Source of the DNA: Alopecurus myosuroides | Taxonomy: Eukaryota > Streptophyta > Magnoliopsida > Poales > Poaceae | Assembly (NCBI GenBank): GCA_028641055.1 | Contig: CM054062.1 | Span: forward strand, 27,828,484-27,892,483 | Direction of reading: 5' to 3' | Length of the DNA: 64,000 bases | Shown: positions 43,152 through 56,490 of the stretch, piece by piece | Position numbering within the stretch: position 1 is the first letter of the stretch | Layout: the number at the start of each line of letters is the position of its first letter | The notes under the pieces: generated by a model | Seen by the model: only the letters and a program-made list of their open reading frames with translations | What the model was told of the DNA's origin: nothing | Database searches by the model: none | Position numbers and translations under genes: made by a program

Positions 43152-46100
43152 CAAATTTTATTACATCGCATGATCCAGTCTTTACAAAATAATAATACAA
43201 CTTGCATAGTATTAAAAGACTAGCATAAAACAAAGTAATACAACGGAAAACATAGTACAACATTGAGCCCATCTTCTTCATGTGCCACAGGCAAAACATG
43301 TTGGCGGTAGACTGAGATCCTAAACGAAATCCTCACTCGTCTTCAGAAATATCTGCAGGATGGAATATGCAGCCACAAGGGAGTCAATACAATTTAATGT
43401 ATTGGCAAGTAACACTATGGTGGATATAAATGGCAAGACTAATACTACATGCTTATTTGGCTGAGTGGAGTTTTGGCTAGGTTTGCATAAAGCTAGTTTT
43501 CTCCTATCTCTTTATAAATCAAATTTTTGTTCTGCTAAGTTTGGGATTCACTGGTAAAACCCTAGTGACCCTGAGACAACACACGGTAAAACCCCGGCAT
43601 GTCAAGAAACATTTTCGGTAAAACCCCGGAATGTCCCTACCTATGATTACAAGTTTTACATTCGAAAAAGTGATGTGATTCTTCTGTCCATCCTTGTCCA
43701 GCTGCTCATATTTGTCCATAACCGGGGACACGACTAAGATTTTAGTTTGTTGACTCGGCATAGTTTGTGCACTTTCACCTTTAGACTCAAATCAGCCCAA
43801 ACATCCTATACACCCTGAGTGCATTAAGGAAAGGAGAAGATTGAGACAAGATCTTTCAGAAGAAATTCCACCACCGTTTGGCTTACCCGTTCCACCTATA
43901 ATTATGCTACATCTGCTTGTAAGCCTCGTTAGTTCATTCAACTTAGTTGATCAAGACAGAGCCCATATGACTAAAGGTTACACTAGAAGCAATCTAAACT
44001 TGGGAAACATCATAATCACTTTTTTCCTGGGTGGCATTCCTCAAGTGAACACCCCTTGGGGAGACACTCAACTCTCATCAGCCAAACAACCAAATCTACC
44101 CAGGTGGTTCATTGAAGTTGTTACTTAGAATTTTTCCACAACGCCAAGTAAAAACAATTTGTAACATTGCATAGCATCTATCAAGTTCTAAGGATATAAG
44201 GATAAGGTAAATGGATGCCTACACACTACTAGGATGATAGCATAGAATAATATAACTTAGTAAAATATCCTATCATGCATACTACTCAAAAAATCAACTA
44301 ATGCATATAGAAAATAATGGGTAGTTGATGGTGTGTCACTTGCCTTGTTGAATTTGGTGAAGAAATCACACTCTCTTCACAAAAGGTCGTTGCTCTCCGT
44401 ATAATCTGTACATTGAAAACACAATAACAAATAAATAAGCATCCTACCAAAGAAACATACAAGTGAAGAAAACATACAAAGTAACAATCATGGCAAAAGG
44501 GGTTTAACCAAGTTGGCTACGACAAGGTCAAGGTTTGATTTTGAAAAGATTCATTCTCTAATGGTTCAATACATTGATAAGGGGTTTCCAAGGGTTTAGT
44601 TGGGATGGACTGGGTTGAATTTATAGTAATCTATCTTTATTATAACCATACTTGTCTAGGAAGTTCCAAGAGTTCACCAAGGTGATCTCACTATTTCAAC
44701 TAAAGTAACACATAACAAAGTTTAACACTTAGTTGTTTTCATCAAAACATTTGAGTGATCTAAGTTTAGTCTTTCCATTTTTGGTTAAGGTAGGTCTAGG
44801 TTCAACTAATTTCATAACAATAATGATAACCAGATAATGTCTTGGGATTTTCCATTTGGTTCAATGGTTGGACAAAAACAACTTGTTAATCTTCAACTTG
44901 TGTAGATTGCTCCAAGTCTTCACATGCTTGTCTTCTTGAAGATCATCTTCATGCTTATATTATAGTCTTGTTCCATGGATGGATTATTCTCTTGGTCTTG
45001 ATAGATTCTTCATGGCTTTCTCACTAGTTGGTCTAGGTATGGTAAGGGCACAACTAAGGGTTGATCTTGATCACATGTGTTTATACCACTAAGTCAAATT
45101 GAAAAGAAAGGAAAAGGGAAATAGAAGTAGAGAGAGGAAGATGTTTTTCTTCTTGATTTTCTCCATACACTTGTACTTGATTGAGTTGCTTCTAGTTGAT
45201 GTGGATTCTAAGTCCTTCCTTAAATTTATTCAATGATATTCCTCATAGCTCATCATGCTGCCACCAAGTTGAAAATGAAGCCCCTTCTTGTGCTTGAGTC
45301 TTGATTTCCATTTTGCTAACTTGATGAATTCTTGAATCAAGAATAGGAGAGTGGGGAAGTGGATAGAAAACAAAGGTACTATTGTTTTTGGTTTCACTAG
45401 TTGGCAATGTATAAGTTTGAATCTTACTAAGGGCTAAGTCTTGGTCGAAATAGCCACATCACATGAAACCATATATGCAAAAATATTTTCTAAGACAAGG
45501 GTAACATGATGTGAAACTTATGTGTGAAAATTTGGCCAAGTCTTCATGGAAATAGTTCTAGTATGGTCAATTGGTTGGGTTACTGGTCTCTATGATATAA
45601 GTTTACCAAATGGAGCAACTTTGCTTAAGAAATCATTGTATAATTATTTATATAATTTAAATTATGTCTAAGTACCAAAAGGGCCATCTAAAACCTAAAA
45701 CACTTAAAAAATAATTCAAATAGGATTTTGGGCAGTGGGTACTGTTACACATTCTAAGGAACCCAAAGAAATTTGGTTTTCTTAATTTGGATTTACAGAA
45801 TTTCAATTATGTCAAATTTCATTAAACAAACATATTTGAATTTGAAAAAAATTAAATGGTCAATTTTAAATTTGGCCAGTGCAAAAGTTTCTACATGTTG
45901 TTCTGGTTTCAAAAAGTCCAAGTTTGTTAAATTTAGGCTTATGGATCAAAAGTTATGATAGATCTAAGATGCATGGGCTTTTCTGCAAAAATTACACTCT
46001 ATTTGTTTTCAGAAATAAATCCAGAGACGGGCTAAGCTCAGATTGGCTATTTGCTGCACGGTGCGATGGATCGGAAGTGGGCCTGGACCAGGTAAGCGCT

Positions 46101-47561
46101 GAGCGACGGATAGCCTATCGGCGCGCGGCTGTGGTGGCGAATTCCTATTGGCTGGTACCTCTTTGTTAAGTGATCTAACGTGGGACGTTGGATCCAGATC
46201 TAACGACCATGTGCCCCTTCAATCTGCGATCTAATCCTGTGCGTTCAAAACAAATCGAATGACTGAGATGATGGGAGAAGCTCACCTGGTCGCGGGGTCG
46301 CCGGAAATGGCGTGTGTGGTGGTCGGAGTTGCTGTCGTTGACGACGACGGCGCTGGAGAGGGTTCCCGAGCACGGAGATGGGTCCAGGGGGTGGAGCGCG
46401 AGATGGCGAAATTGATGAGGCCCTCGGGGACGTTTGTAGGGGCCTCCCGTGGTGGCACGGCGCGGACCTGAGATGGAGAGACCTCGGTGAGCACGGCGTG
46501 GCTCTCCCGCTGCGCAAAAAACAAAATGAAGGGCATCAGGAGATGCGCACGGACACGGGGATTGGGATGGGACACAAAGGTGCGGCACCAGCTCGCTTAC
46601 CTTACCGGAATCAAAGATCTACGTCGGTGGAGCAGTGCGCTTCCAGCGAGCTATTCCGGTAGCGTGGAGGCACGGTTGAGAGGGTAAACGGAGGGGAAAT
46701 GAAGAGGGCGTCGACGGGGTTTATGGGGAGGAAACAGGGCATCGAATGATGGTCTTAATTGCGAGTAATCAACGCGGGAATAACTCAGGAAGAAACGGTT
46801 GTCGGTTTCTTCTCTGTGATGAAGACGATGTTGACTTCATCATGACGTCGTCACTTTTTTTTTCCTGTTTTTAATATCTTTAGCTTTAATAATCCAAATG
46901 ACCTCAAATTAATTTCTAAAAATTTGTAGTATTAATATCTTTCTGTTTAGAACATTTATATAAATTTTTCAACATATTTCACTTTTTTATATTTTTTAAA
47001 CTATAATTAATTCACTAATAGTGCTTAATGTTAAATTTAAATTAGAAAAATAATAAAATAAGGTTTTGATTAAATAAAATTTCAGAGAAAGTAAACATGT
47101 CAAATAGTATTTTTGAAAGTCATTTCACCTCATTTTATATTGTATATTTTTAAGATATGAGGGGTTTACTAATAGTAACTTAATGCCATTTTAAAATAGA
47201 AAATATCAAATAAATAATATTGTTGACAAATAAAATTCCAGAGAGCTACCATTATTAAAAATGTTGTTCCTAAAAGTGTGATTCATTTTCATATCAAATA
47301 ATTAATTGGAAAACATTTAGAGAATAGGTTTTTCTTAAAGAAGGATAATAACTATTGAATAAAGAAAACTTATTTGAATAAGGTTTAGGGATTATGGAAT
47401 AGAGGTATAATGGATTCTTAATTCCAATTTCATTGTAATATGTATTTTTTTTCCTTTTGTTTCTTGCATCTTATTTAGTTTTTGGTGACTTGCATAACAT
47501 GAAAACAAAAAAATTTAATTTTTTGTGATGTTTGCACTTTCCAAAAATCGGGGATGTTACT
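43152..47561 (-). repeat. 3' LTR of the LARD-like element, outer 107 bp missing
   Basis: Similarity to the other LTR begins at CAAATTTTATTA (43152 versus 49934). It ends at GGGATGTTACT, where the last A is mutated. A GC-rich block (about 46030-46740) probably holds promoter and leader. Open frames in that block overlap on both strands and look like GC artefacts. Confidence 0.85.
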
Positions 47562-47590
47562 GACTACCACCTTCAAAAGAAATCTCGTCC
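47562..47590 (-). other. Polypurine-type tract of the LARD-like element
   Basis: On the minus strand CTTTTGAAGGTGGTAG lies immediately before the 3' LTR, as needed to prime second-strand synthesis. It is imperfect (some Ts). Confidence 0.55.
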
Positions 47591-48012
47591 TGAGATTTGG
47601 CTAGAAAGAAAGATAGGTTTGGATAACTTGGTTCCAGAACAACTAGGTGGACTACCACCCTTAAAAGAAAAAAAAATTGTGGGTAGTCTATTCTCATTAG
47701 ATTGGAGTGTAGCTTGATTCCAGATCAGCTTGAGTAGAACTTTCCTTTGCGGTAGAGCTGTAGACCAACATAGGTCTGTTGAACTACCTTTGACACTGAG
47801 GAGTCACTCTTTGGGTCAATCAAAAGACCAAGTTGAGAGTATTTCACAACATCATCCCATTTATTAAAATGGGAACATATTTCTTAAACATTCTTGTAGT
47901 TTATTACACTGGAAGAAACTTCTAAGGAACATTTATCTCCAAATAAAACTTCGCCTAATAATAATTCTTGGACAGATATTTCTTGATGCTCCTCATGATT
48001 TTCTACAGGTTG
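47591..48012. other. Interior of LARD-like element, non-coding
   Basis: Lies between the gag-like ORF and the purine tract. No ORF recognised. Confidence 0.4.
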
Positions 48013-48885
48013 TCATTTTCTGTCCTTCTTCTTTTGAGGGCATTTATTTGCATAGTGTCATTTCTCTCTGCATTTGAAGCATGTCACTTGGCTAATGTCT
48101 TTGTAGACAGGAATGGGGTTCTTTTGGAATTTCTTCTTCCTTTTTGGTGGTATTGTATTGGACATCATATCATCATATTGTTGTCCGGTATATTCCACTA
48201 TATTGGTTGAAAGTTTGGGTTGCTTGTTTGGGCAATTTCTAGATAAATATCCATCTTCTTCACAAGAATAACAATTTTTGGTGGTGTGTTTGGATGAATG
48301 GGCATGTGGGGCAGTCTTGGCTCCAGTGTCCATCTTGACATGGTCCATCTGATTATTACCAAACTTGCATTTTCCCTTCACTTCTGGTTTTCCTAAGTTC
48401 TCTTGGAGTGCACTAAGCATTCCTGCTCTGGCTTGTTGTCCAACTTGTTGTATCATGGGGTAAAGTGGACATTGTGTTGGAACATGTGTTGTTCCTTCAC
48501 ACAAAAAACAAGTAACTTGAGTGAAGTATCCTTCAGTTGAGTTGTTTGCATCACCATGGGGCCACTCTTCAGGACATTCTTTGGAATAGTGTCCTATCTC
48601 TCCACAAGATTTGCAGGCTTTGAGTGTTGAAAACATTTCTTTTTCTGTCTCTTGGTTATCTCTAGCTATGAAAGGTTGATTGTTTTCACTATTGTCCATG
48701 CTTTGGGACATCATGTGCACTATCTGAGATTGGGTATCTAACACTTGCTGCATTCCTAGTGCTAACTCCATATTGGGGTTGCTGGCTTGATTCTGGGTCA
48801 TCAGTTGTATCAGCTGAGTTTGAGCTTCTAGTAGCATGAGCATTGCTATTGACTTCTAAGGGTTGTTGGCATTCTGGTTAGGCAT
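48013..48885 (-). pseudogene. Gag-like zinc-knuckle protein, two internal stops
   Basis: The frame can be followed from an ATG at 48885 to a TGA at 48013 (290 codons). A TAG lies ten codons in, and after it the frame restarts at 48843 with MLMLLEAQTQLIQ. Residues rich in Gln and Met are followed by CCHC knuckles: CKSCGEIGHYSKEC, CFLCEGTTHVPTQC and CYSCEEDGYLSRNC (the His is replaced by Tyr). A fourth, CFKC...HYANKC, has a stop codon in place of its Gly. CCHC knuckles bind RNA in retrotransposon nucleocapsids. The acidic, Gln-rich front part is not a standard capsid. With two stops it is unlikely to be made in full. Confidence 0.75.
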
Positions 48886-49239
48886 CTGTTTGGGTTTTAG
48901 GGGGAAGAAGGGTAGAGATTAGAAACATAACTAACGGAGGTTCCTATCCAAACACAACATATCAAGAATACTCATCTTACAAACAACACATAACAAACAT
49001 ATAACAACTCAATCATCACACCAAACAACAAAGTTTTAAGAAAATCTAGAATTGTCATACCACACTCATTGGTATGATCAATACCCTAATCTTGTTTCGT
49101 GTCTCACAACTTTATTACATCTAATGGTGGTCTACTACTCATGGCAGGGTAAAAACTTTGTTTCTTTATTCCTCATGAGGAGTCCTCAATACTCAGTCTT
49201 CACTATGATCTCCATGTTCTTGTACATTCTAATTTCCTT
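48886..49239. other. Interior of LARD-like element, non-coding spacer
   Basis: AC-rich, with no ORF recognised. It may be an intron-like or untranslated stretch between the two gag-like pieces. Confidence 0.35.
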
Positions 49240-49640
49240 TTAAAGAGTGTTGATCTCTTCTTCAGCTTCCTTGAGAATCTTCTGAGTGTTGTGAAGTCTC
49301 CACTTGAGTCTCTCTATAAGTTCTTCAGTAGCACTCCATGCAGCACTCCATGCAGCACATCTTGCTGAATCGAAGAATGACAAATGCACCTCCTTGTTGG
49401 TAATTATGCAATCTCCTCCCATCTTGTGGTCGTACTAGTTGTTTATGTACAGATGAATCTGTAACCACCAATATTCAAGATCTTCCTCCTCATCTATGTA
49501 GGGAAAACCCCAGTAGACTGCTGGTCCTTCAAATCCCATGATTAACATGAGATCCTTGAGTGCTCTTGGAAAATCAGGGTCACATTCCAGGGTCATGGTC
49601 ATCATTGGCCCTCTCTTGAGTGAATCAAAGATGCTGGTTA
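49240..49640 (-). pseudogene. Second gag-like coding piece, broken
   Basis: On the minus strand a TTATCTGTAG acceptor-like site near 49640 is followed by an open stretch (ITSIFDSLKRGPMMTMTLEC, then GFEGPAVYWGFPYIDEEEDL). A TAG interrupts at about 49438, after which MGGDCIITNKEVHLSFFDSA continues to the stop at 49240. It contains a tandem ARCAAWSAAWSAT from a 15-bp duplication. Such pieces are typical of hypothetical Triticeae repeat proteins. Function unknown; it may be the N-terminal part of the same gag-like product. Confidence 0.5.
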
Positions 49641-49811
49641 TCTACAGATAACAGTAGACATTAGAAATGTATCATAGGCAGAAGTATGAGAAGAAAGGAA
49701 GATACTGTAGGTCTCTTTGTGAAGTAGTTGAAGGATAGTACATTTTTATCCCTATGGATTTTCCTAGTTCTAATCCAAACCTAGGGTCTCGAATCCTAGA
49801 GGAAACACAAT
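49641..49811. other. Leader between primer site and first coding piece
   Basis: No ORF. It fits an untranslated leader of the minus-strand element. Confidence 0.4.
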
Positions 49812-49823
49812 GCTTTGATACCA
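49812..49823 (-). other. Primer-binding site, initiator-Met tRNA type
   Basis: TGGTATCAAAGC on the minus strand lies 3 bp inside the 5' LTR and differs by one base from the common TGGTATCAGAGC site complementary to initiator-Met tRNA. It fixes the orientation of the element. Confidence 0.8.
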
Positions 49824-49826
49824 TTT

Positions 49827-52800
49827 TGTAGCATTCCCACATTTAAATAATGTAAGAACATCCATGTTATTGTGCTAGTCACTGGATCAATTACTAGCAC
49901 CACAGTACAAAATGAAATATCATGCAAATGCACCAAATTTTATTAAATCGCATGATCCAGTCTTTACAAAATAATAATACAACTTATATAGTCTTAAAAA
50001 GACTAGCAGAAAAAAAAGTAATATAGCGAAAAACATAGTACAACATTGAGCCCATCTTCTTCATGTGCCACAGGAAAAACATGTTGGCGGTAGACTCGAG
50101 ATCCTAAACGAAATCCTTAGTCGTCTTCAGAAATATCTGCAGGATGGAATATGCATCCATAAGGGAGTCAGTACAATTTAATGTATTGCCAAGTAACACT
50201 ATGGTGGATATAAATGGCAAGAGTACTACATGCTTATTTGGATGAGTGGAGTTTTGGCTAAGTTTGCATAAAGCTAGTTTTCTCCTATCTCTTTATAAAT
50301 CAAAATAAAATCTGCTAAGTTTGGGATTCACCGGTAAAACCCCAGTGACCCTGAGACAACACACGGTAAAACCCCGACATGTCAAGAAACATTTTCGGTA
50401 AAACCCCAAAATGTCCCTACGTATGGTTACAAGTTTTACATTCGAAAAGGTGATGTGATTCTTTTATCCATCCTTGTCCAGCTGCTCATAGTTGTCCATA
50501 ACCGGGGACACGGCTAAGATCTTAGTTTGTTGACTCTGCAGAGTTTGTGCACTTTCACCTTTAGACTCAAATCAGCCCAAATATCCTATACACCCTGAGT
50601 GCATTAAGGAAAGGAGAATATTGAGACGAGATCTTTCAGAAGAAATTCCACCACCGTTTGGCTTACCTGTTCCACCTATAATTATGCTACATATGCTTGT
50701 AAGCCTGGTGAGTTCATTCATCTTAGTTGATCAAGACAAAGCCCATATGACTAAAGGCTGCACTAGAAGCAATCTAAACTTGGGGAACATCATAATCACT
50801 TTGTTCTTGGGTGGCATTACTCAAGTGAACACTCCTCGGGGAGACACTTAACTCTCATCAGCCAAACAACCAAATCCATCCAGGTGGTTCATTGAAGTTG
50901 TTACTTAGAATTTTTCCACAACACCAAGTAAAAACAATTTGTAACATTGCATAGCATCTATCAAGTTCTAAGGATATAAGGATAAGGTAAATCGATGGCT
51001 ACACATTACTAGGATGATTGCATCGCATAATATAACTTAGTAAAATATCCTATCATGCATACTACTCAAAAAATCAACTAATGCATCTAGAAAATAATGG
51101 ATAGTTGATGGTGTGTTACTTTCCTTGTTGAAGTTGGTGAAGAAATCACACTCTCTTCACAAAAGATCGTTGCTCTCCGTATAATCTATACATTGAAAAC
51201 ACAATAACAAATAAATAAGCATCCTACCAAACAAACATACAAGTGAAGAAAACATACAAAGTAACAATCATGGCAAAAGGGGTTTAACCAAGTTGGCTAG
51301 GACAAGGTCAAGGTTTGATTTTGAAAAGATTCATTCTCTAATGGTTCAATACATTGTTAAGGGGTTTCCAAGGGTTTACTTGGGATGGACTGGGTTGAGT
51401 TTGTAGTAATCTATCTTTATTATAACCATACTTTTCTAGGAAGTTCCAAGAGTTCACCAAGGTGATATCACTATTTCAACTAAAGTAACACATAACAAAG
51501 TGTAACACTTAGTTGTTTTCGTCAAAACATTTGAGTGATCTAAGTTTAGTCTTTCCATTTTGGGTTAAGGTAGGTATAGGTTCAACTAACTTCATAAAAT
51601 AGTGATAACAAGATAATGTCTTGAGATTTTCCATTTGGGTCAATGGTTGGACAAAAACAACTTGTTAATCTTCAACTTGTGTAGATTGCTCCAAGTCTTC
51701 ACATGCTTGTCTTCTTGAATATCATCTTCATGCTTCTATTGTAGTCTTGTTCCTTGGGTGGATTCTTCTCTTTGTCTTGATAGATTCTTCATGCCTTTAT
51801 CACAAGTTGGTCTAGGTATGGTATGGACACAACTAAGGGTTGATCTTGATCACATGTGTTTATACCACTAAGTCAAATTGAAAAGAAAGGAAAAAGAAAA
51901 TAGAAGTAGAGAGAGGAAGATGTTTTTCTTCTTGATTTTCTTCATACACTTGTACTTTCTTGAGTTGCTTCTAGTTGATGTGGAGTCTAAGTCCTTCCTT
52001 AAATTTCTTCAATGATATTCCTCATATCTCTTCATGTTTCCACCAAGTTGAAAATGAAGCCCCTTCTTGTGTTTGAGTCTTGATTTCCATTTTGCTAACT
52101 TGATGAATTCTTGAAGCAAGAATAGGAGAGTGGGGAAGTAGATAGAAAACAAAGGTACTATTGTTTTTGGGTTCACTAGTTGGCTATGTATAAGTTTGAA
52201 CCTTACTAAGGGCTAAGTCTTTGTCCAAAATAGCCACATCACATGAAACCATATATGCAAAAATATTTTCTAAGACAAGGGTAACATGATGTGAAACTTA
52301 TGTGTGAAAATTTTGCCAAGTATTCATGGAAATAGTTCTAGTATGGTCAAGTAGTTGGGTTACTGGTATCTATGATATAAGTTTACCAAATGGAGCAACT
52401 TTGCTTAAGAGATCATTTTCTAATTATTTATAGAATTTAAATTATGTCCAAGTACCCAAAGGGCTATCTAAAATCAAAAACACTTCAAAAATAATTCAGA
52501 TAGGATTTTGGGAAGTGGGTACTGTTAGTACACATTCTAAGGAACCCAAAGAAATTTGGTTTTCTTAATTTGGATATACCGAATTTGAATTATATCAAAT
52601 TTCATCAAACAAGCATATTTGAATTTGAGCAATTTTTAAATGGTCAATTTTAAATTTGGAGAGGTCGAAAAGTTTCTACATGTTGTGCTGATTTCAAAAA
52701 GTCTAAGTTTGTTAAATTTGGGCTTATGGATCAAAAGTTATGATAGATCTAAGATGTAGGGGCTTTTCTGTAAAAATTACACTCTATTGTTATTCGGAAA

Positions 52801-54333
52801 TAAATGTAGAGATGAGCTGGGCTCAGATTGGCTATTTGCCGCGCGGTGCGATGGATAGGAAGTGGGCTTGGGCCAGGTAAGCGATGTGTTGAGCGACGGA
52901 TAGCCTATCGGCGCGCGGCTGAGGTGGTGAATTCCTATTGGCTGGTACCTCTTTGTTAAGTGATCTAACGTGGGACGTTGGATCTAGATCTAACGGACAC
53001 GTACCCCTTCGATCTGCGATCTAATCTTGTGCATTCAAAACAAATCGAACGACTGAGATGATGGGAGAAGCTCACCTGGCCGCGGGGTCGCCGGAAATGG
53101 CGTGCGCGGTGGCCGAAGTTGTTGTCGTTGACGACGATGGCGCTGGAGAGGGTTCCCAAGCACGGGGATGGGTCCAGGGGGTGGAGCGCAAGATGGCAAA
53201 CTCGATGAGGCCCTCGGGGCGTTTGTAGGGGCCTCCCGTGGTGGCGCAGCGCGGACCCAAGATGGAGAGACTCCGGTGAGCACGGCGTGGCTCTCCCGCT
53301 GCGCAAAAAACAAAATGAAGGGCATGAGGAGATGCGCACGGACACGGGAATTCGGATGGGACGCCAAGGAGCGGAATCAGCTCGCTTACCTTACCGGAAT
53401 CAAAGATCTACGGTGGTGGAAATGTACGCTTCCGGCGAGCTATTTCGGCAGCGTGGAGGCACGGTTGAGAGGGTAAACCGGGGGAAATGGAGAGGGCGTC
53501 GAGGGCGTTTATGGGGGCACCGAATGATGGTCTTAATCTCGAGGAATCAACGCGGGAATAAATCGGGAAGAAACGGTCGACAGTTTCTTCTCTATGATGA
53601 AGACGATGATGACGTCATCATGACGTCATCATTTTTTCCCTGTTTTTAATATCTTTAGTTTTAATAATCCAAACGACCTCAAATTAATTTCTAAAAATTT
53701 GTAATATTAATATCTTTATGTTTAGAACATTTATATAAATTTTCAACACATTTCACTTTTTATATTTTTGAAACTATAATTAATTCACTAATAGTGCTTA
53801 ATGTTAAATTTAAATTAGAAAATAAAATAAAATGAGGTTTTGATTAAATAAAATTTCAGAGACAGTAAACATGTCAAATACTATTTTTGAAAGTCATTTC
53901 ACCTCATTTTATATTGTATATATTTAAGATATGATGGGTTTACTAATAGTAACTTAATGCCATTTTAAAATAGAAAATATCAAATAAATAATATTGTTGA
54001 CAAATAAAATTCGAGAGAGTTACAATTATTAAAAATGTTGTTCCTAAAAGTGTGATTCGTTTTCATATCAAATAATTGATTGGAAAACATTTAGAGAATA
54101 GGGTTTTCTTAAAGAAGGATAATAACTATTGAATAAAGAAAAATTATTTGAATAAGGTTTAGGGATTATGGAATAGAAGTATAATGGATTCTTAATTCCA
54201 ATTTCATTCTAATATGTATTGTTTCCTTTTGTTTCTTGCATCTCATTTGGTTTTTTGTGACTTGTATTACATGAAAACAAAAAGTTTCAAATTTTTGTGA
54301 TTTTTGCACTTTCCAAAAATCAGGGATGTTACA
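49827..54333 (-). repeat. 5' LTR of the LARD-like element (4,507 bp, complete)
   Basis: Bounded by TGTAGCATTCCC at 49827 and GATGTTACA ending at 54333. It differs from the partner LTR by scattered substitutions and small indels (several per cent by eye), so insertion is not recent. The flank after 54333 is AGAGT; the matching left copy has been lost with the other LTR's end. A GC-rich block at about 52800-53520 corresponds to that in the partner. Confidence 0.85.
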
Positions 54334-56490
54334 AGAGTTGTGTAGTCACAATGACTTCAAGCGTCCAATGGCTCACCTTATTCTCCTCGTGCCTCCACCA
54401 ATGCGGAGTGCCACAATCCACTATGGGACATTTGACAGCGGTCACCGATCCCGTACAAGGTTGGGGAAATCTCCACAACTCAATTGAAGGCTCCCAACAA
54501 TGTCCCGCAAGCTAACAAATCTCCGAGATAGTAACAAGGCCTCGAAAGCTTCCAAAGCTCCAAGGAAACAATCAACCGTCTAGGGAACTCCAAGTACCCA
54601 AGAGGACAAGCTCTAGGGAACTTTGAGAACCCCAAGAGTAACAAGCTTCTCAACCTTTCACTCAAATGAATTCTCATCGAGAATTTAAACCGATGCAACC
54701 TATGCAATGGCAAGAACACAAGAAGTACTCAAATCCTTCACTCTCAAATCCCACCAAAGCAAAAAAAAAATGCTATGGGGGGGAGAAGAGAGGAAGAACA
54801 AAGAAGAACTCAACTAATGAATCTCCAAGATCTAGATCCCAAAGGCTTCCCCTCAATAAGAGGAGAGATGGTTTGGTGGAAATGTAGATCCAGATCTCCG
54901 CTCTCTTTTCCCTTTAGTTAGAGGCAAGAATCGTGGAGGAATAGATAGATAGCACGCTCCAAAAGGTCAAGAATGATGGAGGAAAACTTGCTTAAGAAGT
55001 GGAGAACCAATTGGGAAGAAGGCCCCTTAGATAGATCCCCCCAAATACTTCCCTTTGGGGAAACTGCGCGTTCCCGGCCTGAGTACCCGGCCAGGCCGTC
55101 CACCTAACAGAGATGCCCGACCCAGGGGGCCTTAGCCCGGCCTAGGCCGTCCTCCCAGTTTACAGAAAAGCGTTTACACTAAAAACATGATATCTTTTGC
55201 ATATGAACTTTGTTTTTTATGATCTTAGGCTCGTTGAAATTGCAACAACGAGCACTAAACAATTGTGCAAAGAAACATCATATTTAAATAAGGGAGGATA
55301 AAATTAAATGAAGAAAGGTTTAACCTATCTATAAAACAGCAACCGGTAAACCTCCAAAATCAACAACGAGAATTACAAGATTATCCAAATAAATATCATA
55401 ATTAAACAAGGTATGATAAAACTAAGTGACAAAATGTTTGACCTATATATAAAAGAGCAACCGATAAACCTCCAAAATAAAAAACGCAATAAGTTTTTCA
55501 TAGGAGATCCGTTTTTGATGAACTTGAGCTTATCATGAAAAGATCTAAAACCAGATATGGATAACACACAAAAAAACAAAGAAGGATTATGCCAAGTGTG
55601 CAAAGGTTTGAGCTCTCTCCGAATGATACGATCAAGTTGCTAATATGAGAGCCCCTCTTGATAGTACGATTATCTATCCTATAACCCAGTCTCCCAACTA
55701 ATGCTATGAGACCACTAAAATAGAAAACCTATCAAGACCATACCTTTGCCTTGAGCATTTCACTTGAGTTAGATGATAAAGATTTTGAACTCCTAAAGAT
55801 GGAACATCTTTCCTGATTTTGCTTTGCTCGATGAAGACACGTAGATTGCTCCCCCATATGCCACTATGGGAGAGTCTCTCTTAAGTCCATATTTACTTGG
55901 CCATAATCTCCAAAAGGGTAGAAAGATTTAAGCATATGATCTCATCGAGAGGCTCCTCTTGAACTTGCACTTCACAACCCTGATGACGGTCACCACATGA
56001 CGTCATCCACCCTGGGCTCTATGAAATATTCCTTCTGATGCAAACCCATGGAAATATACCTAACCCCACATAGATATACCACACCCAAATATCATGGGTT
56101 AGTTGACAAAGATAATTGCACAATTACTTACCATACCATAAACCCACATGTTACATCTTTTAGCTTTGCCAATTGATCAACTTTAATCATCTCTTAGCAC
56201 TTTTCCTTGATCAACCTTGTATATTTTCTTCTCTCTTGATTATAATGATGTCTTGAAGGTATCTTCTTCAATACATACTTGCAATGTGCTCAACTATCTC
56301 ATGACCATTCTTTAGATATTCCCATGAATAGAACCTTAATCATCACTTGATCATCTTGAATCCAACACATGGACATCAAGCATTACCTATGGACAAACTC
56401 TACATGTATAACTCAATTCAACAATTAGTCCATAGTGATTGTCATTAATTACCAAAAGTACACATGGGGCCACCATACTCTTTCATCCTC
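54334..56490 (-). mobile_element. LTR-like sequence of the minus-strand family (second locus)
   Basis: Collinear with 33370-33530 and then 36840-38547: GTCACAATGACTTCAA, the GATCCCGTACAAGGTTGGGG step, GAAGAAGGCCCCTTA, TCCGAATGATACGATCAAGT and finally ACACATGGGGCCACCATACTCTTTC. It has an extra segment (about 54540-54850) and lacks the tandem triplication. The LARD-like element ends inside it, so it was the insertion target. Confidence 0.7.

Larger units (their letters stand above)
43152..54333 (-). mobile_element. LARD-like LTR retrotransposon with 4.4-4.5-kb LTRs
   Basis: Two direct repeats (43152-47561 and 49827-54333) enclose a 2,265-bp interior. The complete LTR starts TGTAGCATTCCC and ends GGGATGTTACA, so it has short inverted ends. 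On the minus strand the order is 5' LTR, primer site (49823-49812), gag-like ORFs, purine-rich tract (47585-47563), 3' LTR. No protease, reverse transcriptase or integrase was seen, so it would rely on another element's enzymes. Very long LTRs and a short non-pol interior resemble Triticeae large retrotransposon derivatives. The 3' LTR lacks its outer 107 bp. Confidence 0.85.

Noticed and set aside
46175..46662. Several open frames on both strands in the LARD-like LTR
   Set aside because: The same GC-rich block in the other LTR gives different frames with indels; no conserved protein emerges.
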